A stretch of 64,000 nt of DNA from Streptomyces fumigatiscleroticus (lineage in GTDB: Bacteria > Actinomycetota > Actinomycetes > Streptomycetales > Streptomycetaceae), in contig NZ_BMQF01000016.1 in NCBI RefSeq assembly GCF_014647975.1, positions 124,001 to 188,000 of the forward strand, in the 5' to 3' direction. Shown here piece after piece: positions 43,772 to 52,037 of the stretch (the first letter of the stretch is position 1; each line of letters starts with the position of its first letter). Position numbers and translations under genes: made by a program. The notes beneath the pieces are model-generated. The model saw only the letters and a list, made by a program, of their open reading frames with translations. It did not search any database and was not told the origin of the DNA.

Positions 43772-45847
43772 ATGGCGGCCTCTGTGCGGGACGGCACGAC
43801 CGGCAACCTGCCGGCCGAGGCGAACGCGTTCGTCGGGCGCGGGCTCGAACTCGCCGAGACGGCGGAGCTGCTGGAAACCGCCCGGCTGGTGACCCTGACG
43901 GGGCCCGCGGGCGTCGGCAAGTCCCGTCTGGCGCTGCGCGCCGCGCATGCCGGGAGGGACGCGTTCCCGGGCGGTGTCTGGCTGGTGGAACTGTCGGAGC
44001 TGAGAGATCCGGCGCTGGTGACCAACGCGGTGGCGCAGGCGACCCGGCTGACGGAGCAGACCCTGCGTCCGCTGCTGGAGGCGGTCTGCGAGCATCTGGC
44101 GGGAGCTCCGCGGCTGCTGGTCCTGGACACCTGCGAGCATGTGCTGGACGAGTGCGCGCGGGTCGTGCGGGAGCTCCTCGCCAGAGCCCCGCGGCTGCGG
44201 GTGCTGGCCACCAGCCGGCAGCCGCTGAACGTGCCCGGCGAGCATCTGCTGACGGTGGCACCGCTGCCGCTGGGCGAACACGACGACGCGGTGGCGCTGT
44301 TCGCGGCCCGGGCCGCGGCGGCGGTGCCGTCGTTCGCGCTGACCGATGCCAACCGGGCCCGGGTGGCGGCGGTCTGTGCCCGGCTCGACGGCATACCGCT
44401 GGCCCTGGAACTCGCGGCCGTACGGCTGCGGGGCCTGCCCCTGCACCGGCTGCTCGAAGGCCTCGACTCCCGCTTCGACCTGCTGGTCTTCCCCGCGCGT
44501 CCGCATCCGGCCCGGCATCGGACGCTGCGCACCGCCATCGGCTGGAGCCATGAGCTGTGCACGCCGCTGGAGCGGCTGCTGTGGGCCCGGCTGTCGGTGT
44601 TCGCCGGCGGCTGGGACGTGGAGGCGGCGGAGTTCGTCTGCCACGGCGGTCCGCTGGACGCCGAGGAGATCCTCGCGCTGCTCGTCTCGCTCACCGAGAA
44701 GTCCGTCGTCGCCCGGGACGCCGAGGGCCCCGGTGCGCGCTACCGGATGCTCGACACGGTCCGCTCGTTCGCCGCGGAGTGGCTGGCGGGACTCGGCGAG
44801 GAGGACGCGGTCCGGCGCCGTCACCGGGACTACTACCACTGGATCGCCCGGCAGGGCGAGGCGGAGTGGCTCGGCCCCGGCCAGCGGATGTGGGTCGAAC
44901 GGCTCACCGCCGAGCACGCCAACCTCCGTCTGGCCCTGGAGGACTGCCTGGCGGAGCCCGACCCCAAGGCGGCGCTCGAACTCAGCGGCACGCTCTGGTA
45001 CTTCTGGTTCGCCTGCGGCTGCGCCGAGGAGGGCCGCGGCTATCTGGAACGGGCACTGAACCGCGCCCCCGACACCGACGGCCCCGAGTACGCGCTCGCG
45101 GCCTGGGCGCACCGGCTGGTCACCGTGGTCCCGGAGGACCTGGAGGCCGCCGAGTCGGTGACCGCCGCCTACACCTGGCTCGCGGAGGAACGGCGGCTGC
45201 CCGCGCCGGCCCTGCCGTTGACCGGGGCGTCACTGGCGGTGCGGGGGGAGTCGGCCCGGTCGGCGGTGCTGTTCGGGAGCGCCGGGCAGGTGCCGTCGGT
45301 CGACGGCGGCGCCGAGTTCTTCCATCTGCTCACGCTGGCCCTCCAGGCCTATCTGCTGGCGAGCCAGGCCGAGTTCGGCCGGTGCGCGGCGGTCGCCGAA
45401 CGGCTGCGGGCCGAGTGCGCGCGGCGCGGCGAGCTGTGGATGCGCGCCTGGGGCGACTTCTTCCTCTCCCTCGCCGCGATCGGTTCGGGCCGCCCCGACG
45501 AGGCGGTGCGCCCGGCACGCGAGGCACTGGCCGCCAAGTGGCTGGTGCACGACCGGCTCGGCGCGGCCGCCGTCACCAACCTGCTGGTGGCCGTGGAGAC
45601 CATGCTGGGCGAGACGGAGCTCGCGGCGCGTCTCCTCGGCGTCAGCGGACGCCTCTGGCACGCCGCGGGCCTGCCGCAGCTGGCCAGGTCCGGGAAGACC
45701 GTCTTCCGCCGCGAGTACGAGCGCCGGCTGCGCGCGTCGCTCGGGGACGCCCGTTTCGCCGAGGCGGTGCACGAGGGCTGGGAGGCGCGGCCGGACGCGG
45801 CTATCGCGCTCGCGCTCGGGGGCTCACCGGCCGATTGGGGCCTGTGA
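43772..45847 (+). CDS. AfsR/LuxR-type NB-ARC ATPase without a DNA-binding domain
   Basis: 691 aa. Walker A GPAGVGKSR (about 44-52), Walker B RLLVLDTCEHVLD, ATSRQPL and the winged-helix part GIPLALELAA are those of the STAND ATPases in AfsR-like regulators. A TPR-like helical C-terminal region of about 350 residues follows. There is no N-terminal BTAD/HTH and no C-terminal LuxR helix-turn-helix, although such ATPases usually carry one. It may act as a partner of a separate regulator. It is divergent from the MEDS operon with about 110 bases between. AAGGGGG precedes the ATG. Confidence 0.85.
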   Translation: MAASVRDGTTGNLPAEANAFVGRGLELAETAELLETARLVTLTGPAGVGKSRLALRAAHAGRDAFPGGVWLVELSELRDPALVTNAVAQATRLTEQTLRPLLEAVCEHLAGAPRLLVLDTCEHVLDECARVVRELLARAPRLRVLATSRQPLNVPGEHLLTVAPLPLGEHDDAVALFAARAAAAVPSFALTDANRARVAAVCARLDGIPLALELAAVRLRGLPLHRLLEGLDSRFDLLVFPARPHPARHRTLRTAIGWSHELCTPLERLLWARLSVFAGGWDVEAAEFVCHGGPLDAEEILALLVSLTEKSVVARDAEGPGARYRMLDTVRSFAAEWLAGLGEEDAVRRRHRDYYHWIARQGEAEWLGPGQRMWVERLTAEHANLRLALEDCLAEPDPKAALELSGTLWYFWFACGCAEEGRGYLERALNRAPDTDGPEYALAAWAHRLVTVVPEDLEAAESVTAAYTWLAEERRLPAPALPLTGASLAVRGESARSAVLFGSAGQVPSVDGGAEFFHLLTLALQAYLLASQAEFGRCAAVAERLRAECARRGELWMRAWGDFFLSLAAIGSGRPDEAVRPAREALAAKWLVHDRLGAAAVTNLLVAVETMLGETELAARLLGVSGRLWHAAGLPQLARSGKTVFRREYERRLRASLGDARFAEAVHEGWEARPDAAIALALGGSPADWGL

Positions 45848-45896
45848 GACACCGCCCGCCCACGCGGCACAGGCGCACCCCACCACGGCCCCGCGG

Positions 45897-46616
45897 TCAC
45901 CGCCGGGCCACGACCAGCCGGACCCGCGGGGAGCCGTCCCCGCGCCGCCCGAATCCGGGCAGCGCCTCCAGTTCCACCCGGAAACCGGCGCGGGCCAGCT
46001 CCCGCCGCACCTCCCCCAGCCGGAAGGCCCGGTAGTACATGACGAACGGCGGCCGCCACACCGCGTTGCGCAGCCGCATCACCGCGTCGAAGCCCAGCAG
46101 CGCCCAGTACCCCGGGGAGCCGGGGCGGGGCGGGGCCACGACCGGGAAGGCGAAGCAGCCGCCCGGCCGCAGCACACGGTGGACCTGGGCGAACAGCCCC
46201 GGCAGCTCCCGCGGCAGGAAGTGCCCGAACGCCCCGAAGCTCACGACCAGGTCGAAGGCGGCGGTGAACGGCAGGGCGCGGGCGTCGGCACGGACCCAGC
46301 CGGCCGGCGGGCCGTCGCACCGAACGCGCCGCCGGGCGACGTCGAGCATGCCGGCGCTGAAGTCGACCCCGGTGATCCTGGAGCGGCACACCCGCCCCAG
46401 CACGGCCGCTCCGGCCCCGGTGCCGCAGCACAGGTCGAGCCCGGAGGCGAAGGGCCCCCTGCGCGCCAGCGCCGAGGCGACGGCGTCCAGCACCGCGTCC
46501 GGCGTACGGAACGGGGTGCGGTCGAACTTCGGGGCGAGCAGGTCGTAGCCGTGCTCGACGGACGACAGCGCCTGGACGGCGAGTTCGCGCAGACTCGGGC
46601 CTTCGGGGTCGAACAT
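45897..46616 (-). CDS. SAM-dependent class I methyltransferase
   Basis: 239 aa. Motif I is GLDLCCGTGAGAAVL, followed by GVDFSAGMLDVARRR and the motif VHRVLRPGGCFAF. It resembles UbiE/COQ5-like methyltransferases. The substrate is unknown. No ribosome site is seen before the ATG; the transcript may be leaderless. Confidence 0.82.
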   Translation of the reverse strand: MFDPEGPSLRELAVQALSSVEHGYDLLAPKFDRTPFRTPDAVLDAVASALARRGPFASGLDLCCGTGAGAAVLGRVCRSRITGVDFSAGMLDVARRRVRCDGPPAGWVRADARALPFTAAFDLVVSFGAFGHFLPRELPGLFAQVHRVLRPGGCFAFPVVAPPRPGSPGYWALLGFDAVMRLRNAVWRPPFVMYYRAFRLGEVRRELARAGFRVELEALPGFGRRGDGSPRVRLVVARR

Positions 46617-47004
46617 CCGGTCAGCGTAGGGGAAGGACGGGAACAACCGGGGCACCGGGCGCGTTGACCGGTGCGGGAGCCATCGGGACCGCCGCCGGAG
46701 CGGCTCCGGTCCCGGCCGTCCGGCCGCCCCGACCGCCCCTGCGCCACCCCGGTGGTACAGTGACCTCAGCACCCGTGCACGCCCCACTCCAGGCGTCGGT
46801 GCCCGTTCTCCCACAGTTCGCTGAGAACCGCCCGTCGCGGCGCGTCAGCTTCCCGGCATCTCCCTCGCTGAGCAGGGCGACCGCCCGCCGTACCCGAGGT
46901 GCCGTTCCCGCCGCCCGGAGGCACGTCATCCGTCCTCCCCGCGCGGCCTTCCCCCCTTCTTCCCGCATGTCCCGTGCCTGCCGTCCGTGAAAGGACCGAC
47001 CTCC
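46617..47004. other. Upstream region and long leader of the second rho gene
   Basis: 388 bases. TACAGT at 46756-46761 is the only fair -10 box and lacks a good -35. If used, the leader is about 235 bases. Its last part is very rich in C and poor in G. No coding frame with family support is seen. Confidence 0.4.
46921..46986 (+). promoter_or_regulatory. C-rich, G-poor rut-like leader of the rho gene
   Basis: In 46921-46980 I count 31 C, 12 G, 14 T and 3 A, the reverse of the local G/C balance, with CCCCCCTTCTTCCC in the middle. C-over-G bubbles are the hallmark of rut sites. As the gene downstream encodes a Rho, this suggests autogenous termination in the leader. Confidence 0.45.
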
Positions 47005-48144
47005 ATGACCACCACACTCGAACGTCCTCCCGTCCAGCAGCAGCCCGCGGCCCGGACCGTCACCGGTGTCCTCGACATCGACGCGGGCGGCAAGGGGCAT
47101 CTGCGGGCCGCGGCCTGCCTCCCCTCGCCGTCCGACCCGCAGGTTCCGGCCGCGCTGATCCGCCGCCACGGACTGCGCAAGGGCGACCTCGTCGACGGCG
47201 TGCTCGGCGACCGGCGCGCCCTGACCGGGATCGTCCGGGTCGGCGGCCGCGCACCCGAAGAGCTGCGCGGCCGCCGCCACTTCCGTGATCTGACGCCGCT
47301 GCACCCGCACGAGCGGCTGCGCCTGGAACACCCGGCGGCCGGCCTGACCGGGCGCCTCACCGATCTGATCGCCCCGGTCGGCAAGGGCCAGCGCGGACTG
47401 CTGGTGGCCCCGCCGAAGACCGGCAAGACCGTCCTGCTCCAGCAGCTCGCCGCCGCCGTCGCCGGCAACCATCCCGAGTGCCGGCTGATGGTGGTGCTGC
47501 TCGACGAGCGTCCCGAGGAGGTCACCGACATGCGGCGCTCCGTGCGGGGCGAGGTGTACGCCTCGACCTTCGACCGGGCGCCCCGGGACCACATCGCCCT
47601 GGCGGAACTCGTGATCGAGCGGGCCAAACGGCTGGTGGAGGCCGGGGAGGACGTGGTCGTCCTGCTCGACTCCCTGACCCGGCTGTGCCGCGCCCACAAC
47701 AACGCCGCCGCCTCCGGCGGCCGGACCCTGAGCGGCGGTGTCGACGCCACCGCGCTGCTGGGCCCCAAGCGGTTCTTCGGCGCCGCCCGTTGCGCCGAGG
47801 AGGGCGGCTCGCTCACCGTCCTCGCCACCGCCCTGGTGGAGACCGGCTCCCGTGCCGACGACTTCTTCTTCGAGGAGCTGAAGAGCACCGGCAACATGGA
47901 GCTGCGCCTGGACCGCGAGCTCGCCTCCCGGCGCGTCTTCCCGGCCGTCGACATCGGCCTCTCCGGCACCCGGCGCGAGGAACTGCTGCTGTCCGCGCCG
48001 GAGTCGACCGCCGTTCAGGGTCTGCGCCGGGCGCTGCGGTCCCGGGACGGCCAGGGCCTGGAGACGCTGCTGGAGCGGCTGCGCCAGAGTCCGGACAACG
48101 CCACGTTCCTGCGGCGTGTCCAGCCCACGCTGCCCGGCGACTGA
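47005..48144 (+). CDS. Short Rho-type transcription termination factor (second copy)
   Basis: 379 aa, against roughly 650-700 for the main Streptomyces Rho. The RNA-binding cold-shock-like domain remains at about 20-95 (GVLDIDAGGKGHLR, IRRHGLRKGDLVDG). The RecA ATPase follows with P-loop APPKTGKT at 135-142, VVLLDERPEEVTDM, DSLTRLCRAHNN and the Q-loop region SGGVDATAL. The N-terminal helix bundle and the long actinobacterial insertion are missing. The ATG at 47005 follows AAAGGAC. It may end transcription at special sites or modify the main Rho hexamer. Confidence 0.88.
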   Translation: MTTTLERPPVQQQPAARTVTGVLDIDAGGKGHLRAAACLPSPSDPQVPAALIRRHGLRKGDLVDGVLGDRRALTGIVRVGGRAPEELRGRRHFRDLTPLHPHERLRLEHPAAGLTGRLTDLIAPVGKGQRGLLVAPPKTGKTVLLQQLAAAVAGNHPECRLMVVLLDERPEEVTDMRRSVRGEVYASTFDRAPRDHIALAELVIERAKRLVEAGEDVVVLLDSLTRLCRAHNNAAASGGRTLSGGVDATALLGPKRFFGAARCAEEGGSLTVLATALVETGSRADDFFFEELKSTGNMELRLDRELASRRVFPAVDIGLSGTRREELLLSAPESTAVQGLRRALRSRDGQGLETLLERLRQSPDNATFLRRVQPTLPGD

Positions 48145-48253
48145 CCCGCCGTCCGGCCGGCCGCATGCCCCGACGTGCGGCATCCGGGTACTCGCGCGCC
48201 CGGCCCGGCCCGGGCAGCACCGCGTACGACGGGCGTCTTCCTACGTTTGCGGC

Positions 48254-49420
48254 ATGACTGTCGGATTGCTCCGCCGTGCGGCCGTGTCCACCTGTGCGCT
48301 CTGCGCGGCGTTCCTGCCCGCGCTCGCGCCCGCCGCGGCGGACCCCGGTGTGCCGGACGGGGACGAGGGGACGGTGGCATCCCGGCCGTCACCGCTGGAC
48401 AGCCCCGGCACACAGGTCCGGCCGCGGGCCGGCGCGCCCGGGGTGCCGACGGTCTCCGCCCTGTCCTGGCTGGTGGCCGACGCCCGTACCGGCGACGTGC
48501 TCGCCGCGCACGACGCGCACCGCAGGCTGCCGCCCGCCAGCACCCTGAAGACCCTGTTCGCCCTCACCGTACTGCCGGTGCTGCCGGGAGGCCTCCGGCA
48601 CCAGGTCCGCCGGGAGGAGCTGCGGGACGTCGGGCCCGGCAGCAGCCTGGTCGGGATCGCCGAGGGCCACACGTACCGGGTCGCCGACCTGTGGCAGGGC
48701 GTCTTCCTCAACTCCGGCAACGACGCCGTGCACGTGCTGGCCGCACTCAGCGGCGGCCGGCGGGACGCGGTCGCGCGGATGCAGGCCAGGGCCCGGGCCC
48801 TCGGCGCCCGCGACACGCGCGTGCTGTCGCCCGACGGCTACGACACGCCGGGCCAGGTGTCGTCGGCGTACGACCTGGCGGTCTTCGGCCGGGCCGGGCT
48901 GCGCCGGGCGGACTTCGCCCGGTACTGCGGCACGGCCGAGGCCCGCTTCCCGGGCCGGGACGGACGGCCGTACCCGATCCGGAACACCAACCGGCTGCTG
49001 ACCGGCGCCGACGGCGTGGAGCCGTACAAGGGGCTGGTCGGGGTCAAGAACGGCTACACCAGCAGAGCGGGCCACACCCTCGTCGCCGCCGCCCGGCACG
49101 GCGGGCGCACCCTCGTGGTGACGGTGCTCAATCCTCAGTCGGAGAACCCGTACGCCGTGTACGAGGAGGCCCGCTCGCTGCTCGACTGGGGGTTCGCGGC
49201 GGCCGGGCGGGTGGGGCCGGTGGGGTCGCTGGACGCCCGGCGCGGCAGCGGGCTGGCGGGGGCGCACGCGGTGCCCGTGGCCCCGTCGGCCGGGGCGGTG
49301 CCGTCCGGGGACGGGCCCGGCTGGGCGGAGGCGGGGGCGGTCGCGGGCGCCGCCGTGGCCGGCGCGGGCGCGGTGGCGCTGGCGCTGCGCCTGGTCTTCG
49401 GCCGGGCCGCACCGGAGTGA
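48254..49420 (+). CDS. D-alanyl-D-alanine carboxypeptidase (class A low-molecular-weight PBP)
   Basis: 388 aa. A signal peptide (1-29) precedes the catalytic domain with S96-T-L-K99, S154-G-N156 and K265-N-G267. The third motif is KNG instead of KTG or KSG, a change that may affect beta-lactam binding. A C-terminal TM helix (about 358-382) anchors it. It trims pentapeptide stems in the wall. No ribosome site; TACGTT lies a few bases before the ATG, so the mRNA may be leaderless. Its last 286 bases overlap the convergent GT87 gene. Confidence 0.88.
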   Translation: MTVGLLRRAAVSTCALCAAFLPALAPAAADPGVPDGDEGTVASRPSPLDSPGTQVRPRAGAPGVPTVSALSWLVADARTGDVLAAHDAHRRLPPASTLKTLFALTVLPVLPGGLRHQVRREELRDVGPGSSLVGIAEGHTYRVADLWQGVFLNSGNDAVHVLAALSGGRRDAVARMQARARALGARDTRVLSPDGYDTPGQVSSAYDLAVFGRAGLRRADFARYCGTAEARFPGRDGRPYPIRNTNRLLTGADGVEPYKGLVGVKNGYTSRAGHTLVAAARHGGRTLVVTVLNPQSENPYAVYEEARSLLDWGFAAAGRVGPVGSLDARRGSGLAGAHAVPVAPSAGAVPSGDGPGWAEAGAVAGAAVAGAGAVALALRLVFGRAAPE

Positions 49421-50520
49421 CCGGCGGGCAGCCACAGCAGCAGGCCGAGGGTGAGCCAGACGTAGGCGTTGGCGCCGAGGAAGCCGTCGACGCCCGAGGC
49501 GTCGTCGGTCCACAGCCACACCACGCTGGTGCACAGCACCGCGTGCACGGCGCCCGCGATCCGCGGGTGCCCGGTGCGGACCAGGACGGCGAGGGACGGC
49601 AGCAGCCACACCAGGTGGTGCACCCAGGTGACCGGGCTGACCAGGCAGGCGGCCGCCCCGGTGAGGGCGAACGCCGCCGCCTGGTCGCCCTCGGCCGCGG
49701 CCCGGCGCACTCGCCGTACCCACACCGCCAGTACCAGCACGACCGCCGCCGCCCAGACCGCGTGGCCCGTCTCGCCCAGCCGGGCCAGCACGCCCTGGAG
49801 GGACTGGTTGGAGACGTACTCGGTCCGGCCCACCCGGGTCGTGTCCCACATCGCCTCGGTCCAGTAGTGGCGGGAGGCCCGCGGGGCGACGCAGGCCGCC
49901 AGCGCGGTCGCCCCGGCCGCCACGGCACCGGCGACGGCGGCCGGGCGCCACTGCCGGGTCACCAGCAGCAGGCCGATGAAGAGCGCGGGCGTGAGCTTGA
50001 CCGCCGCCGCCAGGCCGATCCCGGCGCCGGCCCACCGTCCCCGCCCGCCGGCCAGCAGCCAGGCGTCGGCGAGGACCAGCGCCAGCAGCAGGACGTTGAC
50101 CTGGCCGAAGCTGAAGGTGTCGCGGAGCGGCTCGAACAGGGCGAGCAGACAGACAGCCCAGGCCCAGCCGTACCAGCCGTGGCGCCGCCAGGCCGGACCG
50201 GCCAGCACGCGCAGCACCAGCGCCAGGGCCGCCAGATCGAGCAGCAGGGCGACGACGACCGCCGTCCGCCAGCCGAGCAGGGCCATCGGCGCCATGGCGA
50301 CCGCCGCGAACGGCGGGTAGGTGAAGCCGTACGACGTTCCCGGCACCCGGTAGTCGTAGATCCGGCCGCCGTGGTGCAGCCAGCTGTCGACGGTTCCGTA
50401 GTAGACCCGCAGGTCGAACCAGTCCCGCAGCAGCGGCACGGTCGCCGTGAACAGCGTGACCGCGCAGGCCAGGGCGGCGATCACCAGGACCCGGCCGCGG
50501 CCGGTGCCGGGCGGCCTCAC
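49135..50520 (-). CDS. GT87-family polyprenol-phosphate-mannose-dependent mannosyltransferase
   Basis: 461 aa, about 10 TM segments. The first extracellular loop has FDLRVYYGTVDSWLHHGG with acidic residues typical of GT-C enzymes, and YGFTYPPFAAV is a GT87 block. It would add mannose from a lipid carrier on the outer membrane face. The hydrophobic part ends near residue 365; the remaining 95 residues are an Ala/Pro/Ser-rich tail encoded wholly antisense to the DD-carboxypeptidase gene. The GTG start overlaps the stop of the MptB-like gene (GTGA). Confidence 0.8.
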   Translation of the reverse strand: MRPPGTGRGRVLVIAALACAVTLFTATVPLLRDWFDLRVYYGTVDSWLHHGGRIYDYRVPGTSYGFTYPPFAAVAMAPMALLGWRTAVVVALLLDLAALALVLRVLAGPAWRRHGWYGWAWAVCLLALFEPLRDTFSFGQVNVLLLALVLADAWLLAGGRGRWAGAGIGLAAAVKLTPALFIGLLLVTRQWRPAAVAGAVAAGATALAACVAPRASRHYWTEAMWDTTRVGRTEYVSNQSLQGVLARLGETGHAVWAAAVVLVLAVWVRRVRRAAAEGDQAAAFALTGAAACLVSPVTWVHHLVWLLPSLAVLVRTGHPRIAGAVHAVLCTSVVWLWTDDASGVDGFLGANAYVWLTLGLLLWLPAGHSGAARPKTRRSASATAPAPATAAPATAPASAQPGPSPDGTAPADGATGTACAPASPLPRRASSDPTGPTRPAAANPQSSSERASSYTAYGFSD

Positions 50521-51956
50521 GCGGCACGCCCCAGCGCGGGCGCGGGCTGCGTACGGTGGGCCCGGTGGGCCTGGTGGGCCTGGTGGGCCTGGTGGGCCTG
50601 CCAGAGGACGACCAGGGCGAGCGCGCCGCCACAGACGGCCAGCATCAGCTGCCCGGAGTCCGCCCGGCCGCCGCTGGGCAGCACGGCGAGCGCCAGCACG
50701 CCGGTCACGGCCGCCGTCCGGTGCCGCACGGAGGGGGTGGGCGCGGCGGCGGCGAGCAGGAACAGGCCCCACAGGGCGTACCAGGGGCGGATCGCCGGTC
50801 CGAGCGCGGCCACCACCGCCAGGCTGAGGCCCAGCGCGTACACCGGGCGCGGGCGCAGCCGGAGCCAGATGACCAGGACGGCGATCACCGCCGCCGCGGT
50901 GCCCAGGGTGTGCCAGGCCGGCACGGCCAGCGGGGCGAGGCCGCTGCCGAAGTGGTCCAGCAGGGCACCGGTGGCGCGGCCGAGAAGGCTGGTGAGGGCC
51001 CAGTTGTGGGCCGAGACGGGGGTGTCGAGCACGCCGGTCCAGCCGTAGCCGGTGCCCGCCGCGGCCGTCGCGGCGACGGTCGTGGCCGCCGCGGTGAGGC
51101 CGGTGGAGAGCACGGCCCGCGCCGGACGGCGGCCCGCGCGTATCCGGAGCACCACGACCGCGACCAGGCCGAGCGCCGCGGGCGCCTTGACCAGGGCCGC
51201 CAGCGTGACCAGTACGGCGGCCGGAACCGGCCACCGGCCCAGCGCCGCGACCAGCCCGGCGCCGAGCAGGCCGAGCATGACGGCGTCGTTGTGGGCGCCC
51301 GCGACCAGGTGCAGCAGGACCAGCGGGTTCAGGGCGCCCAGCCAGAGCGCGGCGGCCGGGTCGGCGCCGCTGTGCCGGGCCAGCCGGGGCAGCGCCGCCG
51401 CCATCAGCGCCACGCCGGCCAGCGCCACCAGCCGCATGCCGAGCAGCCCGGCCGGGAGGTCGCCGCGGGTCGGCCCGGACAGGGCGGAGGCGACGGCCAG
51501 GAAGACCGGGCCGTAGGGGGCGCCGGTGTGCCGCCAGAGCAGGGCGACCTCGTCGGCGAGCGGACCGCCGAGCCGGGACGGGCCGTGCGCGTAGACGTCC
51601 AGGTGCGCGTCGACCATGGCGCCCTGCGCGAGATAGCTGTAGACGTCCCGGCTGAACAGGGGCGGGGCGAGCAGCAGCGGGGCCGACCAGACGGCGAGGA
51701 CCAGCAGCAGGGCGCGCGGCGCCGGCGGCTCGGGCCCGCGGACCGCCCGGCCCAGCAGCGCCCAGGCCGCGATCAGCAGGACGATGCCGAAGTAGGCGCC
51801 GACCAGGCCGACGGCGGCGCGGGGCGAGGAGGGGGCCAGGAGCTCCCGCACGGGGAGTGCTCCGGCCGCCTCACCGCCTGCCGCGAGGAAGGCGGTACCG
51901 ACCAGACCGAGGGTCAGACAGCGGCGGAGATCGACGGGAGGAGCCAGGGCCAGCAC
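50517..51956 (-). CDS. MptB-like alpha-1,6-mannopyranosyltransferase
   Basis: 479 aa with about 12 TM segments. The loop DVYSYLAQGAMVDAHLDVYA and LNPLVLLHLVAGAHNDAVML are marks of the MptA/MptB GT-C family, which uses polyprenyl-phosphomannose in lipoglycan synthesis. It is coupled to the GT87 enzyme downstream, so the two likely build one glycan. The C-terminus has QAHQAHQAHQAHRAHR, encoded by a 9-base tandem repeat. GTG start; no clear ribosome site. Confidence 0.83.
   Translation of the reverse strand: MLALAPPVDLRRCLTLGLVGTAFLAAGGEAAGALPVRELLAPSSPRAAVGLVGAYFGIVLLIAAWALLGRAVRGPEPPAPRALLLVLAVWSAPLLLAPPLFSRDVYSYLAQGAMVDAHLDVYAHGPSRLGGPLADEVALLWRHTGAPYGPVFLAVASALSGPTRGDLPAGLLGMRLVALAGVALMAAALPRLARHSGADPAAALWLGALNPLVLLHLVAGAHNDAVMLGLLGAGLVAALGRWPVPAAVLVTLAALVKAPAALGLVAVVVLRIRAGRRPARAVLSTGLTAAATTVAATAAAGTGYGWTGVLDTPVSAHNWALTSLLGRATGALLDHFGSGLAPLAVPAWHTLGTAAAVIAVLVIWLRLRPRPVYALGLSLAVVAALGPAIRPWYALWGLFLLAAAAPTPSVRHRTAAVTGVLALAVLPSGGRADSGQLMLAVCGGALALVVLWQAHQAHQAHQAHRAHRTQPAPALGRAA
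50555..50599. repeat. 9-bp tandem repeat, five copies
   Basis: GGTGGGCCY repeated five times (first copy ends in C, the others in T) in the 3' end of the MptB-like gene. It encodes the (A-H-Q)n tail. Copy number is likely variable between strains without changing frame. Confidence 0.85.
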
Positions 51957-52037
51957 CCGGGCAGCGTGGCAACGCCGGATGGACGGGATCCGACGTACCG
52001 CCCACCGGCCGGGTACCGGCGTGTGACCGCCGCGTGA

